A DNA stretch of 64,000 nucleotides. Origin: Flavihumibacter solisilvae (lineage in GTDB: Bacteria > Bacteroidota > Bacteroidia > Chitinophagales > Chitinophagaceae). Location of the stretch: positions 124,001-188,000 of the forward strand of contig NZ_JSVC01000011.1 in the NCBI RefSeq assembly GCF_000814475.1, given 5' to 3'. The notes below the pieces were generated by a model. It searched no databases, was not told the origin of the DNA, and saw only the letters and a list, made by a program, of their open reading frames with translations. Below, piece after piece: positions 62,493 through 64,000 of this stretch. The position numbers and the translations under genes are program-made. Numbering within the stretch: position 1 is the stretch's first letter; every line of letters starts with the position of its first letter.

Positions 62493-62564
62493 TGGCCTCG
62501 CCAGGAATCGAACCTGGATCTGGAGCTTCGGAAACTCTTATACTATCCATTGTACTACAAGGCC
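62493..62564 (-). tRNA. tRNA-Arg (anticodon CCG)
   Basis: Minus-strand sequence folds as a standard cloverleaf. Acceptor stem GGCCTTG/CGAGGCC (7 bp, one G-T), D arm GTAC/GTAT, anticodon loop TTCCGAA with anticodon CCG (arginine), a 4-nt variable loop AGAT and T arm CCAGG-TTCGATT-CCTGG, with discriminator A. The 3' CCA is not encoded. The anticodon stem has one A-C mismatch at its base (27-43), as tolerated in some tRNAs. Confidence 0.93.
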
Positions 62565-62595
62565 GGGAGGTACTGCGGTGAGCCTGCGACAGGGG

Positions 62596-63171
62596 CTATT
62601 TGATGAGCCCGCTTGCGTTTGTCGCAAAGATCTTTACCGCAATGGCGAGCAAAACTACGCCAAAAAACTTACGAATGGCAAGCAATCCGCCCGGACCGAT
62701 GATTTTTTCTATGTAGGCCAATGATCTCAGTACGATATATACGATCAGGAGATTTAATATGATGGCAACAGATACTGTGATGTTATCGTAGTTGGCCTTC
62801 AGTGAAATGATGGTGGTAAGTGTTCCAGAGCCTGCGATCAGCGGGAAGGCAATGGGAACGACGGTACCGGATTTTACATCGTCTTCGCTTTTGAAAAACT
62901 CAATGCCCAATACCATTTCAAGGCCGAGGATGAAGATCACGATGGAGCCGCCGACGGCAAATGAGCGCACATCCACCCCGAGAATAGAAAGGAATTTATC
63001 ACCCGCCAGCAGGAACAGGATCATTAGCGCACCGGAAATGAGTGTTGCTTTTGCTTCCTGGATCTCGCCCATTTTCTTTTTCAGGGTGATGAGCAGGGGA
63101 ATGGAACCAAGTATGTCAATCACCGCAAAGAGGGTGAAGGTGACAGTCAGGAGTTCGTCGAAATTGGGCAT
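62596..63171 (-). CDS. MarC-family membrane protein
   Basis: A 191-aa inner-membrane protein with six helices. The segments MPNFDELLTVTFTLFAVIDILGSIPLLITL and AGSGTLTTIISLKANYDN are the two conserved MarC (UPF0056) landmarks. Despite the name, members do not confer antibiotic resistance on their own; their function is unknown. It is a monocistronic gene upstream of the tRNA, not overlapping it. Confidence 0.92.
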   Translation of the reverse strand: MPNFDELLTVTFTLFAVIDILGSIPLLITLKKKMGEIQEAKATLISGALMILFLLAGDKFLSILGVDVRSFAVGGSIVIFILGLEMVLGIEFFKSEDDVKSGTVVPIAFPLIAGSGTLTTIISLKANYDNITVSVAIILNLLIVYIVLRSLAYIEKIIGPGGLLAIRKFFGVVLLAIAVKIFATNASGLIK

Positions 63172-63239
63172 GGTGGAATATTCAAAATTTAAAAGACAAA
63201 AGTGCCATCCGAAGATCGACCATTTTGAAATTTAAATTT

Positions 63240-63851
63240 TTACTTTTTAACCCACTCCGAAGGCCGATGCTGCTCTCCTACGATTTCGATATTGGAGAGC
63301 ATCTCAATCTCCCCTGATTTCGTATCTACCTTTGCCACACAACCGTAAAATAAGGGAAAACGCTGGAAAGAATCTTTCAGTGGGGTGTTGCTTACATGGC
63401 AGAGGATGCTGCGGATCACGCCTCCATGGGCGACGATGGCCGCGGGCAAATCGAGCGTTGCAATGGCTTCATAACGGGCAACAGTACGCGAGTGGAGGTC
63501 CTGGTAGCTTTCACCGCCGGGTACCCGTACCTGCACAAAATCCTCCATCCAGGGAAGCAGGGTTTCGCGCGGGATCTTGTCCCAGTGCTGCATTTCCCAC
63601 TCACCGCAGTTCAGCTCCATCAGGTCGTCGTGGAAACTGATCGGCTGGGGTTGGGGGAAGAGGTGCTCGGCAAGTTTCCGGCAGCGTATCAGCGGGCTTG
63701 AGTAAACTTTCCTGATCCCTTCCTGCGGCAGTACATTCCGGATCACGGCCGCCTCCTCACTGAAAGTCTCCACCACATCGAGATCTGACTGTCCGTAGCA
63801 GATCCCTTTTTCTACGAGCGGCTTTGTATGCCGGATGAGATATATGTTCAT
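63240..63851 (-). CDS. cobC: Alpha-ribazole-phosphate phosphatase (histidine phosphatase family)
   Basis: A 203-aa phosphatase starting ATG 63851 with MNIYLIRHTKP, the phosphohistidine RH at residues 7-8, an early KGICYGQSDLDV, a catalytic Glu in DLMELNCGEWEM and the late His in IVAHGGVIRSILCH. It removes phosphate from alpha-ribazole-5-phosphate or the adenosylcobalamin phosphate in the last steps of cobalamin assembly. It lies 2 bp after the cobS stop, as in many cob operons. An in-frame extension to 63989 would run through cobS and is rejected. Confidence 0.88.
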   Translation of the reverse strand: MNIYLIRHTKPLVEKGICYGQSDLDVVETFSEEAAVIRNVLPQEGIRKVYSSPLIRCRKLAEHLFPQPQPISFHDDLMELNCGEWEMQHWDKIPRETLLPWMEDFVQVRVPGGESYQDLHSRTVARYEAIATLDLPAAIVAHGGVIRSILCHVSNTPLKDSFQRFPLFYGCVAKVDTKSGEIEMLSNIEIVGEQHRPSEWVKK

Positions 63852-63853
63852 GT

Positions 63854-64000
63854 TCACACAATATAACGCCAGATAATAAGGGCACTCAAATAAAAAACAA
63901 GCTCGGTAACCTGTTGGGTTGCCCCGAGGCAGTCGCCCGTATACCCGCCGATCCATTTCACGAAAAACCGGGCCAGCGAAGTGCGGCAAAGGTACATGGG
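63854..64000 (-). CDS. cobS: 3' end of cobalamin synthase (adenosylcobinamide-GDP ribazoletransferase)
   Basis: The last 48 codons are present (ending RYIV then TGA at 63856-63854). They read as CobS C-terminus, with the typical WIGGYTGDCLGATQQVTEL segment and a final membrane helix (LVFYLSALIIWRYIV). The gene continues beyond the window. CobS joins adenosyl-GDP-cobinamide with alpha-ribazole(-phosphate) in the membrane; together with CobC it completes the lower-ligand loop. Confidence 0.88.
   Translation of the reverse strand, partial: PMYLCRTSLARFFVKWIGGYTGDCLGATQQVTELVFYLSALIIWRYIV

Noticed and set aside
62493-62564. tRNA pseudogene because of a mismatch at 27-43
   Set aside because: All other stems, the T loop, the anticodon loop and a downstream terminator are intact; single mismatches there are tolerated.
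63852-63989. N-terminal extension of the cobC frame to 63989
   Set aside because: These bases encode the C-terminus of cobS in another frame, and histidine phosphatases of this type begin at the MNIYLIRHT segment.

Overview
The window looks like a chromosomal segment of a Bacteroidota bacterium, most likely family Chitinophagaceae or a close relative (inference). Evidence: a TonB-dependent receptor with an N-terminal carboxypeptidase-regulatory-like domain, DUF5777 and alginate-export-type barrels, a MORN/YwqK-type lipoprotein, a PF10091 glycosidase, many secreted enzymes with Tat or lipoprotein signals, A-rich translation starts, and several matches to the Bacteroidota -33/-7 promoter (TTG-N18-20-TAnnTTTG). 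No prophage, insertion sequence, CRISPR array or rRNA operon was seen. Genes are tightly packed. Only two stretches exceed 300 bases without a gene: 4089-4398, which holds a striking 11-nt-period repeat dyad, and 61532-61942, the apparent leader of the surface polysaccharide operon.

Layout. 1-4088 (+): a catabolic operon of PF10091 glycosidase (5' end cut off), Gfo/Idh/MocA oxidoreductase, PhyH-type dioxygenase and secreted phosphotriesterase-like hydrolase. 4399-4635: a small acidic protein. 4636-11882 (-): a periplasm/inner-membrane electron-transfer cluster of YceI lipoprotein, CX4CH cytochrome-like lipoprotein, DUF5777 barrel, monoheme cytochrome c, a 72-aa small protein, a 4Fe-4S ferredoxin subunit, an NrfD-type quinol-interacting subunit, an Ig-like anchored protein and an aldehyde dehydrogenase. 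There is no catalytic molybdopterin subunit. 12057-14585: a short UvrA paralogue. 14653-16375 (+): a USP-like protein, a YciI-like protein and an SDR. 16394-19197 (-): an alpha-hydroxy-acid oxidase and a B12-binding radical SAM protein. 19293-22612 (-): a Tat-exported molybdenum hydroxylase with 2Fe-2S and diheme cytochrome subunits. 22715-31164 (-): TonB receptor, beta-propeller phytase, GH92 mannosidase and metallophosphoesterase, which together look like organic-phosphate or phosphomannan scavenging.

31392-37633: FtsX-type permease, Crp/Fnr regulator with a repeat-rich divergent promoter, methyltransferase, SulP transporter and PAP2 phosphatase. 37645-45940: two alginate-export-type porins, two isochorismatase-fold hydrolases, a cytoplasmic YceI protein, a DUF1275 membrane protein, a YtcJ-like amidohydrolase and an AraC regulator. 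45977-47517: a membrane-embedded winged-helix regulator, divergent from a small secreted protein.

47484-61531 (-): one long surface polysaccharide operon. In transcription order it encodes Wzz-like protein, UDP-GlcNAc 4-epimerase-like enzyme, MurJ-type flippase, cupin, PLP aminotransferase, methyltransferase, glycosyltransferase, Wzy-like polymerase, two GT4 enzymes, WecG/TagA-type transferase and Wzi-like barrel, and it ends with an FAH-family hydrolase. 61943-64000 (-): MORN lipoprotein, tRNA-Arg(CCG) with a terminator, MarC-family protein, cobC and the 3' end of cobS. All functional calls come from reading motifs and context; no database search was run.
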